A stretch of 64,000 nt of DNA from Brachyhypopomus gauderio (GCF_052324685.1 NC_135222.1:12287373-12351372); one strand, 5' to 3'. Counted from the stretch's first letter, positions 13,601-24,036 are shown. Notes: generated from the sequence alone by a model not told the origin. Translations and numbers: made by a program.

Positions 13601-16600
13601 AGAAGATGCAAAATTGTCTGTTTCTATAATAAAAATTCATAATTTTCGTTGCCGTGGTCACAAAAGCAAAGTTTATGATAAATGTAAGCAATTTTTAATT
13701 TGTTTTAGACATAAGCAATTGGAATATAACATTAAAAAGCTGGGAACAAAACTTGTTACATAGTGTTATCTGTCATCGCTGTTCTGGTATTTTCCGTCTC
13801 CGTTGTGTTTCTCCGTTGTGAATGGCTCTCCTGTTACGACTCATGCCTGTCCTGTTGACCACTTGGACAGCTCTCCCGTTTTGACCCGTGCCTGTACAAA
13901 CGACTTCGCCTATGGAATTCTCCTTATTAAATCTCGCTCTTCTCAGCATTTGTGTCCGCCTCCTCGCTCCGCAGCGCGCTACGCGTTACAGTTCTTTGAT
14001 ATGAAGGAGTTCAAATTCCTTTTTGCACTTTTTTATAAAGCAAATGTTTTGTCTTTGTTGCTTATTAAGGACATGTTAATGCATTTATATGCAGAAAATA
14101 GATGTATGTTGGTGCAATAAACATACAGATCTGAATTCATTTCAAATGTGTTCTTATTGAGAATAATTTGTAGTGTCTTTCATATCCAATTAGTGCGTGG
14201 TCATGTGGCCCTCCAATAATAGTGCTGAAAAAACTTTGGCCCTCTTTATCATGGAAGTTGCCCATCCCTACTCTAGGTTATGGATTTTAGCAGATATATT
14301 CTTTATCAACTGATATGCATTTTATTAAAGGACATTTCTACATTTCTAATGTTTTACTTAAGTGTTTATTAAAAACTGAAGAACATATGTAGACTATTAA
14401 TCATTTCATGTTTTTCACTTCAAAGATTTTCTGGAATTAGCATATTGAAACAAGCTCTGTAGTTTTTTACATTCTGAGTAAAGGTTAAATATTTGTATTC
14501 TGTCTCACTCAATGTAGAATGATCTCACTTTATATCCTTCCTTGACCAACCCTTCTAGGGCTTTGGTGATGTCCTCCACACGTGCACCGCAATCCTTTGC
14601 TCCTTCAAGTCCCATGATGTCGTTAAAGACAAAAGGTAGAGGAAAACCATCACCTCTATCAATGTAGTGGGTTTTATACTAAAAAAACACATGCACACAG
14701 AATTAGAATATGTCATTTATAACTAAATTTGGATATATCTAAAGTTAGGAGGAGTAACAGACAATTAAACAAGAAAGTTGAGAGAAGAAAAAGAAACCAA
14801 GAATTTGATGAGAAGAGAGTAAACATTAGAATGAGTGCAGTAAATGAGCATAGAATCAGTGTGGTAACCTAGCAATGCATATAAGTAGCAGCGACCGGAC
14901 AGTTGTTAACAAGCGCTAACACAACAAAACAACAAAATAACGGTGCTGATACATACAACTGACAACAGACAGACAGACGGATAAGGACATCACCCAAAAA
15001 TGGAAAAAACGGTTTCCAACGGCCATTCACTAAGTAGAACTTACTTCCCTACCCAGCTAAGTAGAACTTACTTCCCTACCTACCAAACCATTGAGACTGT
15101 GTCTGTTAACCGTGGCAGATATAGGAATAACAGGGCGATATGTTTTACAAATCTAATTAAAATTAAATAATAAACATGAAGTGAGCAGCAATATTAAACT
15201 AAGGACGTACTCACACTAGGCTCTGTGATCCGGGCCCGGGCACGGTTCCCTGCCGAAGCACGGTTCGTTTGGCTAGTGTGAGCGCTCCAACCGTGCCCGG
15301 GCCTGGATCAGTTAACCGTGCTCGGGCCCGCTTGAAGAGGTGGGCCAGGGCACGATTCATGTGGACTCGGGCACGGTTCGCTTCTAGTGTGAGCGCTATC
15401 CGTGCCCGGGCCCGCTTGGTGCCTCGTGTGATTGGTTCATTTCGCTGGAACTCAAACATGACATCAGTGATGCGACGCTCACGTTAAACAGTCATAGTGG
15501 CAAAGTGATTAGCAGACAATCGTTGTGTTAAATTATCGATAAATCTGTGCTTGCACCGTGTTTCTGCACTCCCAAAACGACTCCAAAAATACAATAAAAA
15601 GAGAATCGTGAACTCCATAGTTTTGTGCGAGCGCGCTTTTTTTCCAAATAAAGCGCCGTTGTGATGACGTAAGCGTGCTCGGGCCGGCTTGATAAAGGCA
15701 GTGTGAGTGCAGGCCAGAGGGGGAGTGGGGAGGGGGGATAACCGGGCCCCAGCACGGAACCAGCAAACCGTGCCTAGTGTGAGTGCGCCCTAAGGCTAGG
15801 ACTTCTAAACATTAGATCGCTTGCATCAAAGTGATAGTAAACGAAATAATCTCAGATAACAGACTAAATGCACTCTGTTTAACAGAGACATGGGCTAGAG
15901 TAGACGAATATGTGGAATAATCTTCCTGCCTTTATTTGGGACTCAGACACAGTCTCAATGTTTAAAACTCGACTAAAGACTTATCTGTTTAGTTTGGCCT
16001 TTGAATAATCTGTTACATATTTACCACATCACATATCTTTCTTCTCCGAGGTTCACCTGGGGAGTAACACTGCAGTCGGAGCCTACAACACCAGTATCAT
16101 CACTCCGACACGGAATGAAAACCTGGCGTTCATCACAAGACATTTACATTGACAATATCAACACCCAGAACTTTCATTCTAGTTACCTTATACTTAGCCT
16201 GATTGTGTGATTTGTTTGTGACTTGTGTATTCATCTATATAATTTGTTTTTGTGTAATTTGTGTGTTAACAGGCCGCCCAATGGAGGATGGGTTCCCTTT
16301 TGAGTCTTGGTCCTCCCAAGGTTTCTTCCTATTCCCCAGGAGTTTTTCCTTGCCATGGCTTGCTCATTAGGGATTTGGACCCATAGTATTGTTAACCTTT
16401 TAAATTCTGTAAAGCGCTTTGTGACAATATGTGTTGTGAAAAGCGCTATACAAATATATTTGATTTAATTTGATATAAAAAATAAACCATCAACAGGTAA
16501 TTTGAGCAATACAATACAATAATACATTAACCAAATGTTTTTTCAAAGAAAAAAGATTCACACTGTGTCTGAAACCTGCACTGACACCTTTCAGGATATT

Positions 16601-19600
16601 ATTTCAAAATTGGGGACATGGTGTGAGCATGCTCCACAGCCTGCTGTGATTTTTCTAATTCAGGAATTGGTTAGCAAGTCAGCACCTTGTTATGGAAACT
16701 ATAGGGTTATAGTATTCAATAAGTTCACTAAGTTGGGGCCAACCCATTTTTTTTTGCCAGCTGTGTTGACACCAGAGGTCAGAGGGGTATAACCAGATTG
16801 TTTAAACCATACAGTGTTGCGGGCCATATTAATGTCGTATGACGCAGGGGGTGGGCATGCAGGCCATGGGTGGTCCTACATGAAAAAACTGTTTCTTATT
16901 GTGGCTTCTATACATGTGTCTTAAAGTTACTTTGTTCATCAGCATGGAGTGCTGGAGCAGGTCATGACTAGTCCAGAGTCTTTTCTGGAAGGTCCTAAGG
17001 AAAAGCCTTCTGGCCTACATAAGTCCTTTTTTCTTCTTCTGTTCTCTTGTTTTATTGTGAAGACATGAACTAACCATTGGTTCAATGTACAGTGTTTGGG
17101 TTTCTAACAAAGATCACTAACAAAACATTCTGACAGTGTTTGAGATCTCCAGGGGCTCCGTAGTACAAAGGCGGTGCAGACATGCATGTTCAACTGTTAT
17201 TACGGAAACATGGCTCCACCCAACAACTCCAGCTGAGGATATTAGAAGCGCAATCTACTCAGCCCACCTCTACAACTACAATAATTGCAAATGAGGAAGT
17301 ATATAATCACACAAGATAACTATTGTTCAAATATAAAGGTAACTGACTGCTGTGCAGATTTGGAATACTTAACAATTGCTACCTGTAGCAAACAGAGTGC
17401 CCATTCTGATGGACTTTTCACAGGGAGCTTCAATCAGACAAATCTAAAGACATGTTCAGTGCTCCAAAAGAGCAAAAAACACACCTGACTATGTTTGTCA
17501 ATGGTTAAAAGATATCACTCCTCCCATGTCTGGACCAATCCCATCACTCCCCTTTTCCCAGTTTACAGACCTATTGTCAGCAGGATCAGGATGTAAAGGT
17601 ATGGCCTGAGGGAACATCAGCTAAAAAATGAGCATGAGCATTGGGCTGTGCTGCTCGGACATCCACGCAAATGCTCTTGATAAAACTGAGCACAAAGTGT
17701 TAGTGGTGAACACATTACAGTAAATAAATAAAAAAACTGCATGCTTTGCTCTCTTTGTTTGCTACATTTATGAGCACAGTTTCCTGGTAAACTTTTTGAC
17801 CAAAATACCAATGCTGAGGGATTTTTATGGAGTTTTTTATTGTCACCAGAATCTAACCTGAAACCATTTTTCTAGGGGGGGAAAAGCGTGTGACATTCAG
17901 TCAGGTATCAGCAGCATTAAGTGGCCTCTGTGCCACCCAGAAATGGCACCTTGTAGCAGGTGCCACATAATCTACATTTGCACAAATCCTACAAATGGGA
18001 TGCCACTCACTCTCAGTTGTTTAAATTGTGCTGATGGCATGAATGTGAGCATTCACTGATAAATATAATCTATAATAATAAATCCTTTAAATTTACAGTG
18101 CTGTCTTTAACTGTCTACCACTGTAGATTCACGTACCCTCCTATAATCTAAATTCGACATTATCACAAAACAGTATTCTGAACTAGTAATTTAGAGCTGG
18201 CTAGCTGGTTGTCAGCTAGTATGTTTCACACAACATAGTTCATAACTTTTGTTTGTAAATTATCTTCATTTCAACAAATGGCAATTTGGGGGTCATCAGG
18301 ATGGTATAAGCAAGTGCCCGATACATAGAGTCATCCAAAATAATCGTTAGATGCCCATCATCAGAGGCAGGCAGCATTTCTGGACAGCAGATGCCACAGT
18401 CAAGTAGCACTGGCCACACTAAGTGTCACGATTATGTGGCACCTGCCACACTCTGCCATTTCTGGGTGGCACAGTGGCCACTTCGTGTTGCTTACATGCC
18501 AAACAGGGAGCGCTGTAAGACCGGAGTTAAAGAATCCTAAATTTAATCCATTAAATCAATTAATTTTAATGCCTAATATATGTATATATTTTCTTCCCAT
18601 GTTAGGTTTAAAATGTATTATTTGAAAGTAATTAAGTTTGAACACTTGTATGAAGACTAGGGTAACCTTAAGTATAATATACTTACAAAATATGTACTTA
18701 CTTTTTTTGTGAAACTTGTGCCAGATGCAGCAGCAACAAGAGCATTACACGTGATTCGTCCTTGGAAAGCATTATTGACTGAGTTTATGAAGCTGGACTT
18801 TCCTCCTGCAATCTCACCAACAACCAGAATCCTGATGTGTCTGACATTTTGACTGCTGACACGGAATCTCCTCAGTTTCATTTCTAAGTTTTTTTTTTCT
18901 CTATCATGAAAAAAAATTACAAAAAAGGTTAAAGTGGTTTAAAACATTAACAAAATGTCCCCATAGCAATGCACAAGCAAAGCATAAAGTATTTAAAAGA
19001 ATCTTTGGTGGCATCTCATAAGAAGCCCTAACCCTAACTGTAGATTTGACATTAAGGCCGTGGACATGTGACCAGAAGCAAAGTTCATAACTCTTTCATG
19101 ACTGTGTCCTGTAATTGCTATACTATGTAATTAAAGCTGAAAATGGAGAACAGAGCACATATCAGCAGAGACAAGACAGGAGTGACATGACCCAAGAAAT
19201 AGAATTGGAAATAGGTGTTAAGTTGGTTATTTGTCTGTAGAAAACCTAAACTGACTTACCCCCAATGTATTTTCCTCCATGGTTTATCAAATTCTGAAAC
19301 AAAACCATTCACCAGTAATTACACTATCCAGGTCAGACACTACAAATACAACTCTGGTGCAGTTTACACACAACATCAATAAAAGCATTCAAAATGTTCC
19401 ATTGGCTTGAGTCCAGGGGATTTCATAGTCTCAGCTGAACAATTGCCTCCGTCACTCTTCCTGCCTCTGCTATACTGTTCTGCTTCACAGTCCTACTGAT
19501 CACTAACCTCCCCAATCCCATGTTGTCCATTATCTTCCCTATTTATAATGTGGACTGAGTAGATAATTTGTGGTTTTCCTTGATGGGGGTCCTGTTTACA

Positions 19601-20196
19601 GTATAGACTCGTATGCCTTTTTTATTGATCTGTTGTACTGTTTACATGACTGTTTAAAGAACTTGAGATTGGCTTGAGATTTTTTTCAACATTAAATTAA
19701 TCTAAAGTTATAATGATAAATTATTTTAACAATGTAACCTTAAATTCCTGGAAACAAATAATTATTACATGAATAATTAAAATCTTTACAATCTTACTAG
19801 TATCTAATCCTTATATCTTTAGTCTTTGTTCACACCTAGTCATTTGTTCAAATAGTAAAAACATAACTGATATATTGGTAAAGCACCCAATGTGAATTTA
19901 AACAACTTTAAATCAGATTGTTCAAACCAGTTTAGGCAGTTACAGTTGTCAGCCCTGCTCGTGTTTTGACATATGCCTGTTCTTATCACTGAGAAATCAG
20001 TACAAATCCAAATAAAACCTCTATGAATAAGCAACAAGTCTCCAAATTGAATCAGATTTTAACCTGCCTAATGTCATACACTTTGATTACAAAATTCAAA
20101 TTCATGTGGTTAAACTGTATCAGAATACAATATAGATAGAATAACATTGCAATCACTTGTGCCTCAGAACTCACCTTTATATGGTTGAGGTTGCAT
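6576..20196 (-). CDS. IFI44-like GTPase-domain protein, copy A
   Basis: Seven coding exons, read in descending order: 20196-20175, 19293-19260, 18900-18702, 14678-14529, 11618-11450, 11325-11225, 6752-6576. All junctions have AG/GT and keep phase; the sum is 852 nt, 283 aa. Family: interferon-induced protein 44-like, cytoplasmic GTP-binding antiviral/antiproliferative proteins. Exon 3 carries the P-loop GEIAGGKSS after RILVV; exon 4 carries DIMG (DxxG, G3 position); exon 6 carries IIMTRVDEA (G4-like TRVD); the last exon has NYHEEIDTD. The N-terminal TLDc region of mammalian IFI44 is absent: only about 29 residues precede the nucleotide-binding domain, as in short fish members. Exon 1 (MQPQPYK) is the least certain, chosen because its phase-1 donor fits exon 2. 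Introns hold all the transposons at 7.2-18.5 kb. Confidence 0.87.
7253..7400 (+). mobile_element. hAT-like MITE fragment
   Basis: CAGTGTTTCTCAAAGTGTGG at 7253 is the usual left end of a common fish non-autonomous hAT family. No matching right end or 8-bp duplication is visible, so it is truncated. Just after it (7440-7500) two rough repeats of an ATTACGTTC block beside C-runs occur. Confidence 0.45.
7498..7770 (-). pseudogene. LINE reverse transcriptase fragment
   Basis: Minus-strand frame with DTTVFGHIRDEAVYREEI and ELAEWCSDN, the block following the RT active site in jockey-like fish LINEs. Truncated on both sides; cut at the right by the Tc1 element starting at 7776. Confidence 0.6.
7937..8990 (-). 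pseudogene. Tc1 transposase with a nonsense codon
   Basis: One reading frame from about 8990 to 7937, interrupted by an in-frame TAA at 8557-8555 between RKRLIWAK and HRHWTEEDW. The N-terminal helix-turn-helix (SIETRQSILVLRNEGYS, SGRPRCTT linker) precedes the catalytic part with [18 protein letters not shown] and [11 protein letters not shown]. The original start codon is not recognisable. Dead copy. Confidence 0.88.
9211..10474. mobile_element. Non-autonomous hAT element (1264 bp)
   Basis: Terminal inverted repeats CAGAGGTGGGTAG at 9211 and CTACCCACCTCTG ending at 10474; perfect 8-bp duplication GTAGATAT at 9203-9210 and 10475-10482. The sub-terminal ACTTGAGTA repeats match the Tol2-like hAT style. 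No transposase. A second MITE (9624-9937) sits inside. Confidence 0.93.
9624..9937. mobile_element. hAT MITE nested in the 9211-10474 hAT
   Basis: Starts CAGGGTTGCCAAG; the right end is a degraded TTGCAACCTTG. Flanking 8-mers ATGCGCTG and TGGCGCTG agree at 6 of 8 positions. Same family as 22969-23232, which shares the inner GACGGGGG run next to a TGTAA(A/G)TTGT block. Confidence 0.6.
10545..10845. mobile_element. hAT MITE with a long poly-G tract
   Basis: CAGGGGCACTT at 10545, GACCCCTG ending at 10845, perfect 8-bp duplication ATATAGAG at 10537-10544 and 10846-10853. Contains an uninterrupted run of about 31 G near 10612-10642. Inserted in the same Tc1 element as the neighbouring hAT. Confidence 0.9.
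12029..13759 (+). mobile_element. DNA-transposon-like element with a CLWDSR/GERFHQD ORF
   Basis: Interrupts the solo LTR. Ends are inverted (GTAACAA at the left, TTGTTAC at the right) and the inner GTTCCCAG / CTGGGAAC also mirror each other; AT on each side may be the target duplication. A plus-strand gene remnant fills the right half. Superfamily not determined; I infer a cut-and-paste transposon from the inverted ends and position. Confidence 0.6.
12633..13535 (+). pseudogene. Transposon-encoded protein of an uncharacterised family
   Basis: A single frame with one in-frame TAA at 12834-12836 continues to a stop at 13535. Downstream of the stop the frame reads CLWDSRDTKAHYHRR, then LHIKLGLIKQFV, FPKLSEAKIKAGVFVGPQI, and ends SEEQGERFHQDI followed by RYQGQ-like and WGLI segments. 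These blocks recur in a widespread, unnamed family in fish, cnidarians and arthropods, which I recall as repeat-associated. No DDE triad can be assigned with confidence, so function is unknown. The N-terminus appears lost. Confidence 0.6.
14529..14678 (-). CDS. IFI44-like copy A exon 4 (G3 motif)
   Basis: 150 nt, phase 0 on both sides, same length as exon 4 of copy B. Encodes THYIDRGD ... FNDIMGLE ... [12 protein letters not shown]. Listed separately because no long open frame marks it. Confidence 0.88.
14860..16470 (+). mobile_element. Internally deleted LINE, split by a Harbinger MITE
   Basis: Left part has a 5' region and a partial endonuclease start (RSLASK and ALCLTETWA, coding 15800-15910). 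It then jumps directly to the 3' end of pol (NNLPAFIWDSDTVSMFKTRL near 15920) and a 3' UTR with GTAAAGCGCTTTGTGACAAT and AAAAGCGCTATACAAA. RT is missing. Confidence 0.65.
15203..15790. mobile_element. PIF/Harbinger-like MITE, GC-rich (588 bp)
   Basis: Inverted ends GGACGTACTCACACTAGGC and GCCTAGTGTGAGTGCGCCC, flanked by the 3-bp duplication TAA (15200-15202 and 15791-15793), which is the PIF/Harbinger target. Internally filled with CCGGGCACGG-type short repeats in both orientations. No protein. Confidence 0.8.
16480..17825. other. Intron 3 of copy A, no gene recognised
   Basis: Only short open frames with no family resemblance; A/T-rich sequence, likely old repeat debris. Confidence 0.4.
17826..18540. 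mobile_element. Foldback-type repeat, copy 1 (decayed)
   Basis: Left end TATGGAGTTTTTTATTGTC at 17826. An inner inverted pair, AGTGGCC..TGTGCCACCCAG near 17920 and CTGGGTGGCACAGTGG near 18460, encloses about 470 bp. The core, including CTACCACTGTAGATTCACG, is shared with copy 2 at 30370-31267. The right arm is missing. Confidence 0.6.
18702..18900 (-). CDS. IFI44-like copy A exon 3 (P-loop)
   Basis: 199 nt, identical in length to exon 3 of copy B. The acceptor AG lies at 18902-18901; using it restores the frame from exon 2 through a run of ten A. Encodes [19 protein letters not shown]. Confidence 0.88.
19294..20174 (-). other. Intron 1 of IFI44-like copy A
   Basis: A/T-rich intron sequence between exon 1 and exon 2; nothing recognisable inside. 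Confidence 0.5.
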
Positions 20197-20422
20197 TTCT
20201 CTCTTTTATAGATGATAGAGAGAGCATTGGTTTGATTGTCAGCGTCAAGTTTGTTGATTAATAATCCATTTGGTCAGAAGACAAAATTCTTTATGTACAC
20301 ACAGTTTGTGGTCAGGTAAGTCTGTTTCAGCAGCTTGTTTTCCAGGATTATATGGGTAGTGCTCTGCCTGTTTTTTTGTCTACATTCTCACGCCCTCTTG
20401 CACACCTACATTCACATAAATA

Positions 20423-20434
20423 GAAAATGAAACT
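20423..20434 (-). promoter_or_regulatory. Interferon-stimulated response element (ISRE)
   Basis: On the minus strand AGTTTCATTTTC, matching the ISRE consensus AGTTTCNNTTTC at every fixed position, 227 bp upstream of the start codon of IFI44-like copy A. A weak TATA-like ATATAAT lies between them near 20347-20353. Confidence 0.65.
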
Positions 20435-20673
20435 AATACAAACAGGTTTATACTACCGAGATATTCTACAGTTAGTATTGTGAGAACCTGATTACATTTC
20501 ATGTTAAAGACCCACTCTTTAACAAGTTTTATTAAATTTAAATTTTTTTTTAACTTTTTACATGTCGTGTGAGCTCTTTACTAAACTCATCTCGTTGTCA
20601 GTGGATCTCCAACCTCCTGACAGGCAGATCACAAGCAGTATGGATGGGCAGACATCATCAGCCTCATTCTCCC

Positions 20674-21036
20674 TGTTATGTCTGGCTCCACCCCCTCTAT
20701 TAGCTGTCACTGCCTGTCGTTCAGTTCTGTGTGTCAGTGTTTTTCCATGCCTGTTTGTCCCACCTTCCTCTTATCCCTGCCCCATTGTTATTGATCCCAC
20801 CTGTGTCTTGTTAGTTCCCTATTAATTCAGAGTATTTTGTCCCTTTAGTTCCTTTACCCCGTTGTCGGTCATTGTTCTCTGTGAGAAGTCACGCTGTGGT
20901 ATGTGGTGGATCTTCCTAGTTTCCCGCATCTAAAATGTACTTTAGTTATTGTCCGTGTCATATTTCGGTTCTTCTGTTTCCCGTCATTGTTGTACTCTGT
21001 GTTAGTTCTAATGTCATGCGTGTTTCCCAATGCCTG
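20674..21036 (+). mobile_element. LTR-like fragment
   Basis: Starts TGTTATGTCTGG and has the pyrimidine-rich, T/C/G-biased composition of the other LTRs here. It is cut at 21037 by the next LTR. No target duplication identified. Confidence 0.4.
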
Positions 21037-21485
21037 TGTCACGTAGGGCTACGCCCCCCTCTCCTAGCTGTCACTCCGGGTTCCCTCGTGTCTGTGTTCC
21101 TTGCCCGTTCGTCCCGCCCCGCTCGTTTATCTCTCTATTCCCTATTATCTTCCACGCCCCTGTGTCATTGTTATCACCTGTTCCTTGTTTAAAGTTTGGT
21201 GTACTTATAGTCTCTGAGTCTCCCATGTCCTTCGTCGGATATTCGTGGTATGTTCAAGTTTTGTTTGCTTATCACCCGCTGATTCTTGTTATCTGTGTAT
21301 CCCTGCCTTGTTAGTGTTTCCCTGTGTTCGTTATGCCCGTCTATCTTTGTTATTCGGACTGCCCTCCTGTTATGACCCCGGATTGCTTTAGCGACGACGA
21401 TGATGGAATGTCCTTTAATAAATCTCGCTCTTCTCAGCATTTGTGTCCGTCCGCTCGCTCGCTCCGCAGCACATGCTGCGTTACA
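21037..21485 (+). repeat. 5' LTR, 449 bp, same family as 11814-13990
   Basis: TGTCACGTAGGGCTACG to TGCGTTACA with AATAAATC near 21417 before the 3' end. An internal region with an ORF follows directly; no downstream partner LTR is in place. Confidence 0.75.
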
Positions 21486-21552
21486 GAATATCTGACCTTG
21501 CAAGGGCACAGCGAGAGAGCGAGACTCTGGTAAGTTCGATCGCTGTAATGAG

Positions 21553-22332
21553 ATGTTGGCTTGTTTAATTCGGTTCAACTCTCCGGTATTACAGCACGAA
21601 CAAACCAGAGACAGGAATACCCCTGGCGCTGTGGGAACAAGGAAGTCTCGTCACAGACCAAAGAAAGCGCAGACACTTTCAGTTTCGACTGGCTTTTGCG
21701 ACGAGACTCCTATCGAATGCTGTGTGTCTGCCCGGCTTGGTGAACACTACAGGGAGGAGCAGCCTATAGTGCAAGTCACGGGCAGACGGATTGAGTGCAC
21801 AGACGAGCGTTTGCTTAACCCTCGGTTGGCTCTCTATGACCACTGCGAGCTCCTGATGCCTCGAGGGAGGCGGAGCCGTCGCAGAGAGAGCAACAGAGGA
21901 GCTTGTGTGTCTGTGTGTTCTTCCAGGCTTGGCCAGGACCCCGTGGGAGAGGACCTCCCTCCGCTACTCCCGGAACCCACTCCCCGAAGGGTCCCCAAGA
22001 ATTTTTTGGGGGGGAGTAATGGCCACGTCAGCCGGGAGGCCCCGTCCCCCGATGACGTCGGTGTGGCGGTCACGCCCCCCGAAGACGTCGTTGTGGCGGT
22101 CACACCTCCCGAGGACATCAGCCCGGTGGTCCCGCCCCCCGAGGATGTCAACTCGGTGGTCCCGCCCCCCGAGGACATCAGCCCGGTGGTCCCGCCCTCC
22201 AAGGATGTCAGCCCGGTGGTCCCGCCTCCCGAGGACGTCAGCCCGGTGGTCCCGCCTCCCGAGGACGTCGCCCCGGCGGCCCCGGCTCCCGAGGACGTCG
22301 CCCCGGCGGTCCCGGCTCCAGACTTTGATTAA
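21553..22332 (+). CDS. LTR-element protein with PPEDV tandem repeats
   Basis: 259 open codons immediately after the LTR. The first 170 residues have no recognisable domain. The C-terminal part (residues about 165-255) is a tandem array of a 10-residue unit, PPEDVSPVVP and variants, encoded by 30-bp DNA repeats whose third positions are strongly C/G. The frame ends where Tc1-derived sequence starts (about 22322), so the natural C-terminus is probably lost. No protease or RT is present. Role unknown; gag-like by position only. Confidence 0.5.
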   Translation: MLACLIRFNSPVLQHEQTRDRNTPGAVGTRKSRHRPKKAQTLSVSTGFCDETPIECCVSARLGEHYREEQPIVQVTGRRIECTDERLLNPRLALYDHCELLMPRGRRSRRRESNRGACVSVCSSRLGQDPVGEDLPPLLPEPTPRRVPKNFLGGSNGHVSREAPSPDDVGVAVTPPEDVVVAVTPPEDISPVVPPPEDVNSVVPPPEDISPVVPPSKDVSPVVPPPEDVSPVVPPPEDVAPAAPAPEDVAPAVPAPDFD

Positions 22333-22968
22333 AAAGTTGATTGGACAGGGTAAAACTTATAAAGAAGTGCAGACAATAATAGGCTTTTCAGTCAAAATGA
22401 TCTCCAATGCAACTGAGAGCAAAACCAGAGAGACGTAGAAGAAAATGCAGCACTACCATTTGAATAGATCGAAGAATAGCCAGAATGGCAAAGGCTCAGC
22501 CAATGATCAGCTCCAAGATGATCAAAGACAGTCTCAAGTTACCTGTGAATACTGTGACAGTAAGAAGATGCCTGTGTGAAGCTAATCAACTAGCAAGAAG
22601 TCCCTGCAAAGTCTCACTGTAAAAAGAAAAAAAAAGGCACGTACTGAAACGGATACAATTTGCTAAACAACACTGGCCCAAAGAGAAATGGAGAAACATA
22701 TTGTGGACTGATGAAAGTAAAATTGTTCTTTTTGGGTCCAAGATCCGTAGACAGTTTGTCAGACGACCCCCAATTAGGGCTGCACGATTAATCGTATTTT
22801 TATCGTTATCGCGATGTGAAGTTTCACGATAAACACATCGAAAGAGCCACGATAACTCCTTGAATAACAGCAAACTCAAAATGCGTTATCCTCGTCCAGC
22901 AATAGAGGGAGCTATTCGCGCTGCAGACTATGATCACGTGACGTAAGTAGGCAAGAGGCAGAGTGAGG

Positions 22969-23232
22969 CAGAGTTGCCAGGTTCTCGGTTTTCACGCCAA
23001 ATTGGGCTTGTTTGAAAATCCAGCCGCGGGTAAAAATTCTGGGGCCGCGGGGTGCGGTTTTTTGGGCTACTTTTGAGTTGGGCTACTGCGGAAGTTACAA
23101 GTCAACACTAAGAATCAATCGCGATATAATACTTAATTTGTCTCCAGTTCACACTCGCAACACCCCCCCCCCGCCGACAACTTACACTCGCAGATTTTGT
23201 GCGGAAAGCTTTTGTAGGACCTGGCAACCCTG
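22969..23232. mobile_element. hAT MITE nested in the 22775-24645 hAT
   Basis: CAGAGTTGCCAGGT at the left, ACCTGGCAACCCTG at the right, 264 bp; flanking 8-mers GAGTGAGG and GAGTGGGG agree at 7 of 8. Same family as 9624-9937. Confidence 0.8.
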
Positions 23233-23404
23233 GAGTGGGGTGAACACGCTCATCAGACACGCGATTTGGTTTAAGCCTGGTTTACACTTGATGCGGCGCG
23301 AGGGTCCGGGAGGCGAAAATAACGTAATCGCGGTGGCTTCGCCCGTGTGCAATTGCCTCGCGCGCTGTCGATTCACGAGGTCGTGCACCTCTCGAATTTT
23401 GTAA

Positions 23405-24036
23405 GTTCGCGCGCGCCGCGTCTCGGCGCAATGAGAACAGTCATGTTTGCAGGGTTCATACACCTATACAAGGTGGAATTCAAGCACTTGTACGTCACTT
23501 TCAAGGTCCATTTCAATAATTCCCAGCACGTTATTGAATTAAATATTTATACATATACTCTAAATGATTCGAAATAATTCGCTTTTTTATCACATTATTT
23601 AATGTTATTATTTATTTAAAGTTCGCGCGCGCCGCGTCTCGGCGCAATGAGAACAGTCATGTTTGCAGGGTTCATACACCTATACAAGGTGGAATTCAAG
23701 CACTTGTATGTCACTTTCAAGGTCCATTTCAATAATTCCCAGCACGTTATTGAATTAAATATTTATACATATACTCTAAATGATTCGAAATAATTCGCTT
23801 TTTTATCACATTATTTAATGTTATTATTTATTTAAAGTTCGCGCGCGCCGCTTCTCGGCGCAATGAGAACAGTCATGTTTGCAGGGTTCATACACCTATA
23901 CAAGGTGGAATTCAAGCACTTGTACGTCACTTTCAAGGTCCATTTCAATAATTCCCAGCACGTTATTGAATTAAATATTTATACATATACTCTAAATGAT
24001 TCGAAATAATTCGCTTTTTTATCACATTATTTAATG
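23405..24036. repeat. Tandem repeat, 216-bp unit, 2.9 copies
   Basis: Units start at 23405, 23621 and 23837 (each GTTCGCGCGCGCCGC), differing by only a few substitutions. The unit holds an inner region ending GAATAATTC-like and a T-rich tail. Near identity implies recent or homogenised amplification. Confidence 0.95.

Larger units (their letters stand above)
11814..13990 (+). mobile_element. Solo LTR nested in the hAT, itself interrupted
   Basis: TGTTACGTAGGGCTATG at 11814 to GCGTTACA at 13990 with a perfect 5-bp duplication GTTCT at 11809-11813 and 13991-13995. Without its own insertion it is about 440 bp and resembles the LTR at 21037-21485 (shared start and the shared AAATCTCGCTCTTCTCAGCA near the 3' end). 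Confidence 0.88.
11693..14270. mobile_element. hAT MITE, host of a nested LTR
   Basis: Left end CAGGGATGGGCAACT, right end AGTTGCCCATCCCTA (last base mutated), perfect 8-bp duplication CTCTAGGT at 11685-11692 and 14271-14278. Without the LTR insertion the element is about 396 bp. It sits only 75 bp upstream of exon 5 of IFI44-like copy A, in intron 4. Confidence 0.93.

Noticed and set aside
15211-15766. Several overlapping frames in the GC-rich Harbinger MITE
   Set aside because: All come from the CCGGGCACGG repeats and differ by frame; no start or domain evidence.
23405-24036. Regularly spaced repeats resembling a CRISPR array
   Set aside because: Units are 216 bp, contiguous, without unique spacers, in a eukaryotic transposon.
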